Below are positions 43,516-53,023 of a stretch of DNA of 64,000 nt, in pieces (the stretch's first letter is position 1; the number at the start of each line of letters is the position of its first letter). The notes under the pieces are model-generated. The model did no database searches and had not been told where the DNA came from. It saw only the letters and a program-made list of their open reading frames with translations. A program made the translations under genes and the position numbers. Source of the DNA: Pseudorhizobium tarimense (GTDB lineage: Bacteria > Pseudomonadota > Alphaproteobacteria > Rhizobiales > Rhizobiaceae); contig NZ_JALJRA010000008.1 in assembly GCF_022968135.1 (NCBI RefSeq), positions 124,001 through 188,000 on the forward strand, read 5' to 3'.

Positions 43516-45009
43516 TTAGAAGCCGCCCAGCGTCCGCCGCACGGCATTGCGCCAGCCATCGATCTTGGCCGCCCGCACGGCCTCCTCCATCTGCGGCTCG
43601 AAGCGCCGCTGCCGTTCCCACTTGCGCGCGAACTCGGCCTGGTCGGGCCATACCCCAGCTTTCGAACCGGCAAGCCATGCCGCACCCAGTGCGGTAGTCT
43701 CGAGGATGGTCGGCCGGTCTACCGGCGCGTCGAGAAGGTCGGAGAGCCGCTGCATCGTCCAGTCGGACGCCACCATGCCGCCGTCGACGCGCAGAACCGT
43801 ATCGCTTTTCCCGTTCTGCCAGTCCTTGTGCATGGATTCTAAGAGGTCGCGCGTCTGGTAGCAGACAGCCTCCAGTGCGGCCCGAGACAGCTCGGCAGGA
43901 CCGGTGTTGCGGGTGAGCCCGAAGATTGCCCCGCGCGCCTCCGCATCCCAATGCGGTGCGCCGAGCCCGGTGAAGGCCGGCACAAGATAGACGTTCTGTT
44001 CCGGATCTGCGCTGTCGGCGAGCGCACCGGTCTGCTCGGCCTTTCGAATGATCCCGAGCCCGTCGCGCAGCCACTGGATGGCCGCGCCAGCGATGAAGAT
44101 CGAGCCTTCCAGTGCATAGGTGGTCCGACCGTTCAGCCGGTAGGCGATGGTGGTCAGCAACCGGTTCTTCGACGGCACGATCTCGGCTCCCGTATTGAGG
44201 ACGGCAAAGCAGCCGGTGCCATAGGTCGACTTGATCATGCCGGGCTCGAAGCAGGCCTGCCCGATGGTCGCCGCCTGCTGATCGCCGGCAACGCCAAAGA
44301 CGGGGATGGCGGCACCGAACAACCGCTCGTCGGTGACCCCAAATTCGTCGGCGCAATCCTTCACCTCCGGCAGCATCGCCGCGGGCACCTCCAGCACCTT
44401 CAACAGGTCTTCGTCCCACCGGTTCTCGGCGATGTTGTAGAGCAGTGTGCGGCTGGCATTGGTGGCATCGGTGACGGAGCTCTTGCCGCTCGTCAGCCGC
44501 CAGATCAGATAGGAATCGATCGTGCCGAAGCAGAGGTCGCCGTTTTCTGCCCGCCGGCGAGCACCGTCGACGTTCTTCAACAGCCAGGTGAGCTTGGTGC
44601 CGGAGAAATAGGGATCGAGCAGCAGGCCGGTCTTTCCGGTGAAGAGCGGCTCCAGCCCCTCTCCCTTCATCCTCTCGCAGTCGCCGGCCGTACGCCGGTC
44701 CTGCCAGACGATGGCGTTGTGGACGGCCTGTCCCGTCTCGCGCTCCCACATCACAACCGTCTCGCGCTGGTTGGTGATGCCGATCGCGGCGATATCGGCG
44801 GCGCGGATGCCGGCCTTGCGGATCGCCTGGCGGATGGTCAGCACGACAGAGCCCCAGATCTCCTCCGGATCATGCTCCACCCAGCCGGATTTCGGGAAGA
44901 TCTGCGTGAACTCCTTCTGTCCGACGCCGGCGATCTTCATGTTCTCGTCGAAGACGATCGCCCGGCTGGAGGTCGTCCCCTGGTCGATCGCCAACACATA
45001 ACCTGCCAT
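43516..45009 (-). CDS. glpK: Glycerol kinase
   Basis: This 497-residue FGGY-family kinase phosphorylates glycerol to glycerol-3-phosphate. The start [20 protein letters not shown] contains the phosphate-binding DQGTTS, and [27 protein letters not shown] and the C-terminal [15 protein letters not shown] are family motifs. GGAGCG precedes the ATG at 45009; the frame stays open upstream to 45192 without family sequence. No glycerol transporter or dehydrogenase is adjacent. Confidence 0.96.
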   Translation of the reverse strand: MAGYVLAIDQGTTSSRAIVFDENMKIAGVGQKEFTQIFPKSGWVEHDPEEIWGSVVLTIRQAIRKAGIRAADIAAIGITNQRETVVMWERETGQAVHNAIVWQDRRTAGDCERMKGEGLEPLFTGKTGLLLDPYFSGTKLTWLLKNVDGARRRAENGDLCFGTIDSYLIWRLTSGKSSVTDATNASRTLLYNIAENRWDEDLLKVLEVPAAMLPEVKDCADEFGVTDERLFGAAIPVFGVAGDQQAATIGQACFEPGMIKSTYGTGCFAVLNTGAEIVPSKNRLLTTIAYRLNGRTTYALEGSIFIAGAAIQWLRDGLGIIRKAEQTGALADSADPEQNVYLVPAFTGLGAPHWDAEARGAIFGLTRNTGPAELSRAALEAVCYQTRDLLESMHKDWQNGKSDTVLRVDGGMVASDWTMQRLSDLLDAPVDRPTILETTALGAAWLAGSKAGVWPDQAEFARKWERQRRFEPQMEEAVRAAKIDGWRNAVRRTLGGF

Positions 45010-45181
45010 TTCCAACGCTCCTCCCGCTGTCATGTCCTCGGTCAGCGGTTTGAGCAGATGGAAGGAAGCCATGTCAACGGATGTCGCAGCACGTGCAGGA
45101 CCAGAGGAACAACAACCGGGAACAAAATCCCCCTTCATCCGTACATGGAGTGACCGACGCTCTCCAGACACCGAGGCTGCC

Positions 45182-45628
45182 ATGACAACCACCTACGCCA
45201 CGACGACGACCGGGAGGGCAGGTTTTCCCCTTCGCTCCCTCTTCGTCCCCTTCCCCTTTGTCTGCTTCACGCTCGCACTTCTGACCGACATCACCTACTG
45301 GCAGACGTCCTATCTGATGTGGCAGAACTTCTCCGCCTGGTTGCTCTTTGCAGGCCTTGTCATGGGCGGCTTTGGCGTCATTGCCGGCGCCATCGATATG
45401 GCCCGCCGCTCGACCCGGATCGTCGGGCCCGGCTGGGCCGCCGCGATCGCCTACATCGTCGTGCTTCTGCTCGCCTTCCTCAACAGCCTGATCCATGCCG
45501 GCGATGGCTGGACCGCAGTCGTGCCGAACGGCCTCATCGTCTCCGCCCTGACGGTTGCCATGATCCTGGTGACGATCCTGCTTGCAGCCCGCAGACGGTC
45601 CCGCATCATCTGGAGTGTTGAACGATGA
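45182..45628 (+). CDS. DUF2231 membrane protein
   Basis: This 148-residue protein has four hydrophobic helices ([79 protein letters not shown]), typical of DUF2231. Its stop overlaps the start of the PQQ-dependent dehydrogenase gene as ATGA. DUF2231 proteins are frequently next to sorbosone/sugar dehydrogenases and may pass electrons or anchor them in the membrane, but this is not shown experimentally to my knowledge. Confidence 0.82.
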   Translation: MTTTYATTTTGRAGFPLRSLFVPFPFVCFTLALLTDITYWQTSYLMWQNFSAWLLFAGLVMGGFGVIAGAIDMARRSTRIVGPGWAAAIAYIVVLLLAFLNSLIHAGDGWTAVVPNGLIVSALTVAMILVTILLAARRRSRIIWSVER

Positions 45629-47352
45629 ACCGCCTTTTCCGCACCTCCGCCCTCGCCTCCACGGCGGTCGTCTTCCTGGCGCTTGCCGGCTGCAGCGACG
45701 AAGGCTCCGGTTTCGACATCTCGCAGCAGATCGGTCCGGATCCGGTCCTTCCCGAACCCACCACCGACCTCCTGCCAGACCTGAAGGTCGCCGAAGTAGT
45801 CGGCTGGCAGGATGGCGAGACGCCGACCGTTCCGGAAGGCTTCACCGTCAGCGCCTATGCAGCGGACCTCGCCAATCCCCGCACCGTCCACACCCTGCCA
45901 AATGGTGACGTTCTGGTGGTTCAGGGCAAGGCGCCGGGTGGCAAGCCGCTGGAACGGCCGAAGGACTATATCCGCGGCTGGATCATGTCGATCGCCCATG
46001 GTGGCGGTGGCGGCCCACAGAAGGAAAGCAACCTCATCACCCTGCTGCGCGACAGCGACCGTAACGGAACCGTCGACGAGCGCCACGACCTCCTGACCGA
46101 CCTCAATTCGCCCTTCGGCGTCGCCTACGCTGATAATACCCTCTATGTCGCCGCGACTGATGCCATCCTCGCCTACCCCTACGAACTCGGCCAGAACGAG
46201 ATCACGGCACAGCCGCGCGTGCTGACGCCGCTGCCGGGCGGTCCGATCGACCACCACTGGACCAAGGACCTGGCGCTCAGCCCCGACAGACAGTTCCTCT
46301 ATGCCTCCGTCGGCTCCAACTCCAACGCCGGCGAACGCGGCATGGAGGCGGAGAAAGGCCGCGCCGCCATCTGGCAGGTGGACCGCCAGACGGGTGCCGC
46401 CCGCGTTTTCGCCTCCGGCCTGCGCAACCCGAACGGTCTCACCTTCCATCCCGATACCGGCGTCCTCTGGACCGTCGTCAACGAGCGCGACGAGCTTGGA
46501 CCTAACCTTGTGCCGGACTACATGACGTCGGTACAGGAAGGCGCCTTCTACGGCTGGCCGTGGAGCTATTACGGGGACCATGTGGACGAGCGCGTCCACC
46601 CGCCACGCCCCGACATGGTGGAAATGGCGATCGCGCCCGACTATGCCTTGTCGAGCCATGTCGCGGCCCTCGGCATGACCTTCTCCATGGGGTCCGCCAT
46701 GCCCGAACCCTTTGCCAACGGCGCCTTCGTCGGCGAGCACGGCAGCTGGAACCGAACCAACTTCAACGGCTACAAGGTGATCTACATCCCCTTCGAGAAC
46801 GGCCGACCCTCCGGGATGCCGGTTGACGTGGTAACCGGCTTCCTCGATGGCGACAGAGCCCGCGGCCGCCCGGTCGGCGTCGGTATCGACGGCACCGGAG
46901 CCCTCCTGGTGGCCGATGATGCCGGCAATACCGTCTGGCGCGTCGCACCGGCCGACGGAACGACCATTCCTGAGCCCATTGCCACGGATCAGTCGCCGTC
47001 GAGCACCGCAGCGGGAAGCTCGACAACATTGCCGGCTGGCGTTGTTGCACCCGCAGCCGAGGCCGGGACGGCACCGGATGCGGGCGGCGCCACCACGCCA
47101 TCCGGTGCTGCAGCGACCACCGACCGCCTGCCGGCAGATGCCGGCGACGTGCCGGGCGCCGTTGCCCCGGCGCCCGCTCCGGCTGATGGCCAGACGCCGC
47201 CTGCTGCGGCGCCGCAGCAGAACGATGGTGCGGAGAGTGGTGCCGAGGCCACCGACGGCGAGGCGCTAACGCGACCAGCCCAGCAGCAGATTGCTCCGGC
47301 CGTCCAGCCGGAAGGCACGGTGCAGGACAATCCGTCCAGCGGGCAGAATTGA
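45625..47352 (+). CDS. PQQ-dependent sugar (sorbosone-type) dehydrogenase lipoprotein
   Basis: This 575-residue protein begins with a lipoprotein signal (FLALAGC gives the lipobox cysteine) and carries a six-bladed propeller of the soluble aldose/sorbosone dehydrogenase family: PEGFTVSAYAADLANPRTVH, LYASVGSNSNAGERGMEAEK, SGLRNPNGLTFHPDTGVLWT, FVGEHGSWNR. After about residue 446 there is an unusual 130-residue tail rich in Ala, Pro and Thr, probably unstructured or wall-spanning. It is coupled to the DUF2231 gene and followed by a hairpin. Confidence 0.88.
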   Translation: MNRLFRTSALASTAVVFLALAGCSDEGSGFDISQQIGPDPVLPEPTTDLLPDLKVAEVVGWQDGETPTVPEGFTVSAYAADLANPRTVHTLPNGDVLVVQGKAPGGKPLERPKDYIRGWIMSIAHGGGGGPQKESNLITLLRDSDRNGTVDERHDLLTDLNSPFGVAYADNTLYVAATDAILAYPYELGQNEITAQPRVLTPLPGGPIDHHWTKDLALSPDRQFLYASVGSNSNAGERGMEAEKGRAAIWQVDRQTGAARVFASGLRNPNGLTFHPDTGVLWTVVNERDELGPNLVPDYMTSVQEGAFYGWPWSYYGDHVDERVHPPRPDMVEMAIAPDYALSSHVAALGMTFSMGSAMPEPFANGAFVGEHGSWNRTNFNGYKVIYIPFENGRPSGMPVDVVTGFLDGDRARGRPVGVGIDGTGALLVADDAGNTVWRVAPADGTTIPEPIATDQSPSSTAAGSSTTLPAGVVAPAAEAGTAPDAGGATTPSGAAATTDRLPADAGDVPGAVAPAPAPADGQTPPAAAPQQNDGAESGAEATDGEALTRPAQQQIAPAVQPEGTVQDNPSSGQN

Positions 47353-47360
47353 GCCATAGG

Positions 47361-47389
47361 ACCAGCCGGCGCACCAGACGCCGGCTGGT
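47361..47389 (+). terminator. Hairpin after PQQ dehydrogenase gene
   Basis: ACCAGCCGGCG (47361-47371) and CGCCGGCTGGT (47379-47389) form a perfect eleven-base stem with a seven-base loop, eight bases after the stop codon. No T run follows, so termination may need Rho or the hairpin may protect the 3' end. Confidence 0.65.
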
Positions 47390-47461
47390 CTGGACCTGAC
47401 ATGGCCTGCATGGCATCGTCCCCTCCGAACGAAGAGGGACGAGAGCGATAGAGGGGCCATC

Positions 47462-48472
47462 ATGCGGGTAACCGTCTTCAGCACCAAACCCTATGACAGG
47501 CTGTTTCTCGACCGCGGCACAGGCCGCGGGCTCGACCTGCAATATTGCGAGGCGCGGCTCTCGCTGGAGACCGTGGCGCTCGCTGAAGGCTCGCAAGCCG
47601 ATCTGCCCCTTCGTCAACGACAACCTGTCGGAACCCGTGCTGGAGCGTCTGGCGGATGACGGCATTAAGCTGATCGCGCTGCGCAGCGCCGGCTTCAACC
47701 ATGTGAATCTTATTGCCGCCGAACGCCTCGGCCTCACCGTCGCCCGTGTCCCTGCCATTCCCCGCATGCGGTGGCAGAGCACACGATGGCAATCATCCTG
47801 TCGCTCAACCGCAAGATCCACCGCGCCTACAACCGCGTCCGCGAAGGCAATTTCGCTCTCGACGGCCTGCTTGGCTTCGACCTCAACGGCAAGACCATGG
47901 GCATCATCGGCACCGGCAAGATCGGCGCCATGCTTGCCCGCATCGCCGCCGGCTTCTGCTGCCGGCTCCTCGGCCACGATCTCAAGCCCAACCCGGACTG
48001 CGAGGCGCTTGGCATGACCTATGTCTATCGCGAGGAAATCTTCCGACAGTCGGACATCCTCAGCCTGAACTGCCCGCTGACGCCGGACACGCACCACCTG
48101 ATCCGCAAGGACACCCTCCCGCTGCTCAAGCCCGGCGTCATGCTGATCAACACCAGCCGCGGCGCTGTCATTGACGCATATGCGGCGATCGCCGGCTTGA
48201 AGGACGGCACGATCGGCAGCCTCGGCCTCGACGTTTACGAGGAGGAAGCCGATCTCTTCTTCGAGGACCTGTCGAACACGGTGCTGCGCGACGACGTCTT
48301 CGCCCGGCTCCTGACCTTTCCCAACGTGCTGATCACGGGTCACCAAGCCTTCTTCACGCAGGAAGCGCTCGACGCCATCGCCGACACGACGATCGCCAAC
48401 ATCGAAGCCTTCCGCGATACCGGACAGCCCCTGCACGCCGTGACGGTGGCGTTTTTGGAAGGCCGGGGGTGA
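47462..48472 (+). pseudogene. D-2-hydroxyacid (D-lactate-type) dehydrogenase, two frameshifts
   Basis: Three successive frames together encode a D-isomer-specific 2-hydroxyacid dehydrogenase. The first is [20 protein letters not shown] (47462 to about 47590), then [20 protein letters not shown] and [14 protein letters not shown] (to about 47760), then [20 protein letters not shown] with the NAD motif GIIGTGKIG and catalytic residues ([29 protein letters not shown]) to 48472. The second break fits loss of one base in GCCATTCCCCGCAT. Substrate and cofactor regions are otherwise intact, so inactivation looks recent. Confidence 0.85.
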
Positions 48473-48581
48473 GGCGCGATATCCTGTCTTAGCCGCTTCA
48501 CACAGGCGGCCTAGAAGAAGAGGCCGCAAATAGCATACCGCTGCGGAAACCGAGCTTCCCACCGGCAGATGGAATGCGCTC

Positions 48582-49565
48582 CTGAGGTTCTACATCATCT
48601 TCAATTCGCGCGCCGGCACGGCTGCGACGCTCGGCATCACGGCTGACATTCTTGCCGAGAAGTTCCGTGCCGCCGGACTGAATTTCGCGCTCGATGCCAA
48701 TGACGGCCGGCCGCTGGACGAACGGATCGGCAAGGGCCTTCAAAGCGGCGCGGGCGTGATCGTCGCGGCCGGTGGCGACGGCACGGCGACGGCGATCGCC
48801 AGCGCGCTCGTGGAAACCGATACCAGCCTCGCTCTCCTGCCCTTCGGCACCGCCAATCTTCTGGCCCGCGACCTCGGCATCCCGCTCGACGTCGACGAGG
48901 CGATCGCGACGCTCACCGAGATGAAGCCGCAGCGGATCGATGTGGGCGAAGTGAACGGCCGGGTCTTCCTGCACAAGGCGGTGATCGGAACCTTTCCGGG
49001 CATCGCCGCCGCCCGCGAAGAGATGCGCGGCGACCGGACACTTCTCGGAAAGGTTCGTTTCGCCCGCCGGTCGATCCGGCGCATCGGCCGCGCCCGGCGC
49101 ATGGCCGTCGAGATCGACCTGCCGCAGTCGGGCAGGCGCATCGCCTGCGTCCATTCCGTCGCCATCGCCAACAATGCCTATGACGAAGGCCTCGGACGCT
49201 TCTTCTCCCGCCAAAGGCTGGATCGCGGCACGCTGACGCTCTACCTCCTGAAACGGCTGAGCATAGTCGACCTGACGCGTCTGGCGGTGGAGATGCTGCT
49301 CGGTCGCTGGCGCCGCGACTATGCACTTGTGATCGAGGACGTTACGGCGGCGGTGATCCGCACCTGGCGCCCTGAGGCCGACGTGATGATCGACGGCGAG
49401 GTGGAGCGTATGGCGATGCCGCTCTCCTTCTCGATCCGCCCGCGGGCGCTCTGCGTCATCGCGCCGGCAATCGGTGAGCCGACAGAAGCTGGATCGGCAT
49501 CGTGCAAGGCGGCGGAGACCAAAGCGGCAGACGGTAAAGCGGCGGATGCCGTTCAGCAGGGCTGA
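48582..49565 (+). CDS. Diacylglycerol kinase-family lipid kinase, possible CTG start
   Basis: This protein of about 327 residues has the DAGK catalytic fold: FYIIFNSRAGTAATLG at the N-terminus, the VAAGGDGTATAIASAL nucleotide motif and LLPFGTANLLARDLGIPLDV. ATG or GTG starts give only a truncated protein: the first, GTG at 48756, would lose the conserved N-terminal strand. The frame extends upstream through LRFYIIFNS to a CTG at 48582, and no ATG, GTG or TTG occurs between there and the preceding stop. The gene either uses CTG or has lost its start codon. It sits three bases before a metallophosphoesterase. Confidence 0.75.
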   Translation: MRFYIIFNSRAGTAATLGITADILAEKFRAAGLNFALDANDGRPLDERIGKGLQSGAGVIVAAGGDGTATAIASALVETDTSLALLPFGTANLLARDLGIPLDVDEAIATLTEMKPQRIDVGEVNGRVFLHKAVIGTFPGIAAAREEMRGDRTLLGKVRFARRSIRRIGRARRMAVEIDLPQSGRRIACVHSVAIANNAYDEGLGRFFSRQRLDRGTLTLYLLKRLSIVDLTRLAVEMLLGRWRRDYALVIEDVTAAVIRTWRPEADVMIDGEVERMAMPLSFSIRPRALCVIAPAIGEPTEAGSASCKAAETKAADGKAADAVQQG

Positions 49566-49568
49566 GGC

Positions 49569-50390
49569 ATGCGGCTGATCCATCTTTCCGACCTGCATTT
49601 CGGTCGTCACGACGCCGACCTTGCAAACAGCCTGCTGTCCGACATCCGGCTGAATGTGCCGGACCTGATCGTCGTCAGCGGCGATTTCACCCAAGTCGGA
49701 TCGGAAAGCGAGTTCGCCCAGGCTCGGACCTTCCTCGATAGTTTTCCGGCACCCGTCTTCGCCGTGCCTGGCAATCACGACGTGCCGGCCCGCAACCTCC
49801 TCCTGCGCTTCGCCGACCCCTATCGCCATTATCGCCGGCATATCGCCTCCGAACTGGAGCCCTTCCTCACCACAGGCGGCGTTGCGATTGCGGGACTGAA
49901 GACGTCGAGGCGTTTCCGGCTGGGGCTCAACTGGGCGCATGGCTCGATTGCCGCCGACCAACTCGACCTGCTCGAGGAGAGGTTTTCGCAGGCGGCGCCG
50001 GAGAGCGTACGGATCGTGGTTGCGCACCATCCGCTGCTGCAGCCGGAGGAGCCGATGGCGCGCCCGATGCGGCTGGTGCGCCGCGCCGACGAGGCGCTGG
50101 CCTGCTTTGCAAGGCTCGGCGTCCGGCTGGTGCTTTCCGGCCACTTCCACATGTCCTACCTGCGCCATCACCACGTGGCGACAGGGGAGACGGAAGGTCC
50201 GCTCCGGTCAGCGGCGGCACCCATCATGGTGCTGCAGGCGGCCTCCGCCATTTCCACGCGCGTGCGCGACCATGCCAACGCCTACAATGTGATCGACATC
50301 GCCGGCGACGAGATTGCGATGACCGTGCGGGAATGGCAGGCGGGCAGCTGGCGAAGCCGGCTGCACGAGGCGCGCCCGTTGCCGGATTAG
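49569..50390 (+). CDS. Calcineurin-like metallophosphoesterase
   Basis: This 273-residue protein has the full set of metallophosphatase motifs: LSDLHFG (Asp, His), VVSGDFTQ (Asp), VPGNHDVP (Asn, His), AHHPLL (His) and SGHFHMS (two His). It follows the lipid-kinase gene by three bases, hinting that the two act on related phospholipid substrates, as in other proteobacteria where lipid phosphoesterases are paired with lipid kinases; this link is inference. Confidence 0.88.
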   Translation: MRLIHLSDLHFGRHDADLANSLLSDIRLNVPDLIVVSGDFTQVGSESEFAQARTFLDSFPAPVFAVPGNHDVPARNLLLRFADPYRHYRRHIASELEPFLTTGGVAIAGLKTSRRFRLGLNWAHGSIAADQLDLLEERFSQAAPESVRIVVAHHPLLQPEEPMARPMRLVRRADEALACFARLGVRLVLSGHFHMSYLRHHHVATGETEGPLRSAAAPIMVLQAASAISTRVRDHANAYNVIDIAGDEIAMTVREWQAGSWRSRLHEARPLPD

Positions 50391-50416
50391 CCGAGGCCTG
50401 CCTCGCAGGACGACGC

Positions 50417-51214
50417 CTACTGTACCCGCGCCCGCAGCCGGTCGGTGATGAACTCCATCACCAGCACGATGGCGAAGATCACCAGGATGATGGTGGACGC
50501 GTTCTTGTACTGGAAGAGGTCGAACGCGACCTTCAGTTCCTGGCCGATCCCGCCGGCGCCGACGAGCCCCAGCACAACAGAGGAGCGGACGGATTTCTCC
50601 AACGCAAACAGCGTGGTGTTGATGAGCGAGGGCATGGCGTCCGGCAACACGGCGCCGCAGAGCACCTGGAAGCGGCTGGCGCCAATGGCAAAGAGCGCTT
50701 CCTGCGGCTTCTTGTCGGCATCCTCCATCGCTTCAGCGAAGAAGCGGCCGCAGAAGCCGACCGTGTCGACCATGATGGTCATTGTTCCGGCAACGGCGCC
50801 GAGGCCGACCGAGGCGACGAAGATCAGCGCCCAGACGAGATCCGGCACGGTTCGGAACAGCGACACCATCATCTTGAAGACATGTCGCGAAATCCCGGCC
50901 GGCGATATCCCCTTGGCGGAAAGCCAGGCGATCGGCAGGCTGACGACGACGCCGATGGCGGTGCCAACCAGCGCGATCTGGAAGGTCTCGATCATCCGCC
51001 AGAAGACGCGCTGTAGGAAGCCATGCTCGAGGTTGGGCGGCAGCATGCGCCCCACCAGTTCCGCCATGCGGGGACCACCCTGGGCCAGCTGCGCCGGCGA
51101 CGGCGCCACCTGCTGGAAGGAAACGATCAGCAGTGCGGCAGCACCGACGAGGAGCGCGAAGGTGACCGGAGAAAGGCGCGTGATGCGCGACGGGAGGAAG
51201 GACGCCTCACGCAT
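50417..51214 (-). CDS. phnE: Phosphonate ABC transporter permease PhnE
   Basis: This 265-residue integral membrane permease has about six helices. The EAA-like loop is in QEALFAIGASRFQVLCGAVL, and RMIETFQIALVGTAIGVVVS is typical of PhnE. The start overlaps phnC by eight bases. It is the last gene of phnDCE and forms the channel for phosphonate import. Confidence 0.93.
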   Translation of the reverse strand: MREASFLPSRITRLSPVTFALLVGAAALLIVSFQQVAPSPAQLAQGGPRMAELVGRMLPPNLEHGFLQRVFWRMIETFQIALVGTAIGVVVSLPIAWLSAKGISPAGISRHVFKMMVSLFRTVPDLVWALIFVASVGLGAVAGTMTIMVDTVGFCGRFFAEAMEDADKKPQEALFAIGASRFQVLCGAVLPDAMPSLINTTLFALEKSVRSSVVLGLVGAGGIGQELKVAFDLFQYKNASTIILVIFAIVLVMEFITDRLRARVQ

Positions 51215-51959
51215 GGAAGACCTCCTGCAGGTGACGGCGGGTCACGTCGCGTGTCGGCTGGTCGAAGAAGATGGAGCCGGATTTCAGCGCGATGATACGG
51301 TCCGAAAATTCCAGGGCATGGTCCATGTCGTGGGTGGTGCAGATCAGCGTGATGCCGCTGTCCTTCGCCAGCTGCGAAAAGAGTGCCATGACGTCTCGAC
51401 CCGACGCAGGATCAAGGCTCGCCGCCGGTTCATCGGCAATCAGCAATTGCGGCTTGCGGACGAGCGCCCTCGCGATCGCGACCCGCTGCGCCTGCCCGCC
51501 GGAAAGCGCGTCCGCCCGGGCGCCGGCCTTGTGATCGAGGCCGACCTGGGCGAGCGCCGCCTGCGCATCCCGGCGCCATTCCTGGCGCGCGATGCACTGA
51601 TGCCAGGCATGCCAGCCGCCCGAGAGGCCGAGCTTTCCATGCACGACATTGGTGAGAACCGATTGCCGCGCCACCAACCCGTGATGCTGAAAGACGACGC
51701 CGATGCGCCGCCGCAGCCGCTGCAACTGGCGTGGCGAAGCCGACGCACCAATGTTTTCGCCGAGCGTGCTGACCTCGCCGTCGTTCAGCGGCAGGAGGCC
51801 GATCAGGCATTTGAGCAAGGTCGACTTGCCTGCGCCGTTCGAGCCGATCAGTGCCACCCGCTGGCCCGGCGAAACGTGAAGGCCGATACCGGAGAACACC
51901 GTCTTTCCGTCCGCATATCTCTTCGTCAGGCCGCGTGCGCGGATGATCTCGCTCGTCAT
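51207..51959 (-). CDS. phnC: Phosphonate ABC transporter ATP-binding protein PhnC
   Basis: This 250-residue ATPase has Walker A LIGSNGAGKSTLL, a Q-loop FQHHGLVARQSV, signature LSGGQAQRVAIARAL and Walker B LLIADEPAASLD. It resembles PhnC of phosphonate importers in length and motif spacing. It lies 90 bases after phnD and overlaps phnE. Confidence 0.93.
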   Translation of the reverse strand: MTSEIIRARGLTKRYADGKTVFSGIGLHVSPGQRVALIGSNGAGKSTLLKCLIGLLPLNDGEVSTLGENIGASASPRQLQRLRRRIGVVFQHHGLVARQSVLTNVVHGKLGLSGGWHAWHQCIARQEWRRDAQAALAQVGLDHKAGARADALSGGQAQRVAIARALVRKPQLLIADEPAASLDPASGRDVMALFSQLAKDSGITLICTTHDMDHALEFSDRIIALKSGSIFFDQPTRDVTRRHLQEVFHA

Positions 51960-52049
51960 GTCAGTCCAGCTACCGTCTCTGCTATCGTGCGTGGCAAAGG
52001 CAGCCGGAGTGCGTCCGGCTGCCTCGGGTCGTTCGTGGAGAAAGTGGCG

Positions 52050-52910
52050 TCAGTTGACGAAGTCGGTGAAGGTGTCGACGCCGATCGTGCGGTACATCGA
52101 ACGCACGTAATCGTAGTCGCTGTCCTTCACGTCGGTGAGGAAGAAGCCCCCCTTGAACTTCTGGTTATCATCGCCCCTCAGCACGGCCTGCATCAGCTCG
52201 CTACCCTTTTCAGCAAAGGCGTCGCGGACGGCGGTGAAGACTTCGTCGGAAATGTCCTGACGCGCGACGAGAATGTCGTTCGGCAGGTCACGGCCGCGGG
52301 CAATCACGGAGAAGGCCTTGTCCGGGAAGGCTTCGCGTACGGAGGCAAGATGGCCGAAATTGAGGCCAATCGCGGCAATGTCGCCGCGGATCAGGGCTTC
52401 GGCGGCCACGTTGCGCGAGATGATCACCGGCTCGTAGTCGCTGCCGTAGCTGAGGCCGAAATCGGCCAGCGCCTGGGCCGGGCCAAGATGCTGCGAGGTC
52501 GAGCCGACCGAACCGAAGGCGATCTTCTTGCCCTTCAGGTCTTCCAGAGTGCGGATCGGACCATCGGCCAGTACGGCGACCTGAGCGAAATAGTCCGGAC
52601 GCTGCCAGGCCACGACGATCTTCGGCTGGCTGAGCTCCTTCATCACGACGTATTCGGCAGGCCCGGTGAGCACCAGGTCGACCTGCTTGGCATTCAGCGC
52701 CTCGACGGCGGTGGTGCGCGACGCGACCGGATAAAGCTCGATCTCAAGACCGGTCGCCTCTTCAAGCGCCGTTTCGAAAGCGCCGAATTCCTGCTGCAGG
52801 GCCTCCAGGCCCTCGATGTCAGTGACGGCGAACTTGACGGGCTCGGCGGCAAGGCCAGGCATGGCCGTGGCAAGCGTGATGGCTAGTGCGGCGGCGAGTT
52901 TACGGATCAT
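52050..52910 (-). CDS. phnD: Phosphonate ABC transporter substrate-binding protein PhnD
   Basis: This 286-residue periplasmic binding protein has a signal peptide (residues 1-21, ending GLAAEP). YPVASRTTAVEALNAKQVDL, LTGPAEYVV, GKKIAFGSVGSTSQHLGPAQ and VAARQDIS-like segments match PhnD. It leads the phnDCE unit, is divergent from phnM-phnF, and shares a control region with two GntR-type operators. Confidence 0.93.
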   Translation of the reverse strand: MIRKLAAALAITLATAMPGLAAEPVKFAVTDIEGLEALQQEFGAFETALEEATGLEIELYPVASRTTAVEALNAKQVDLVLTGPAEYVVMKELSQPKIVVAWQRPDYFAQVAVLADGPIRTLEDLKGKKIAFGSVGSTSQHLGPAQALADFGLSYGSDYEPVIISRNVAAEALIRGDIAAIGLNFGHLASVREAFPDKAFSVIARGRDLPNDILVARQDISDEVFTAVRDAFAEKGSELMQAVLRGDDNQKFKGGFFLTDVKDSDYDYVRSMYRTIGVDTFTDFVN

Positions 52911-52925
52911 GATTTTCTCCCTCTG

Positions 52926-52937
52926 CTGTGTAGACAG
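52926..52937. promoter_or_regulatory. Candidate PhnF operator 1
   Basis: CTGTGTAGACAG has inverted CTGT/ACAG ends and contains GTGTAGAC, fitting the GTnTAnAC core bound by HutC-type GntR regulators. It lies 15 bases upstream of the phnD start. Confidence 0.65.
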
Positions 52938-52956
52938 GATGGCTGCGACGGGCTAC

Positions 52957-52968
52957 CTGTATAGACAG
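52957..52968. promoter_or_regulatory. Candidate PhnF operator 2
   Basis: CTGTATAGACAG repeats operator 1 with one base changed, 31 bases away centre to centre (about three helical turns). Two near-identical sites in the intergenic region between phnD and phnM suggest control of both transcripts by PhnF. Confidence 0.68.
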
Positions 52969-53023
52969 CAGATGACGTCCACATGACACTCACCCCTCCA
53001 TCAACCACCCTCAAGGAATGCAC

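Noticed and set aside
50445..52886. An 813-codon open frame on the forward strand.
   Set aside because: It is exactly antisense to phnE, phnC and phnD, which carry full family motifs. High GC content keeps antisense frames open, and the translation has no recognisable domain.
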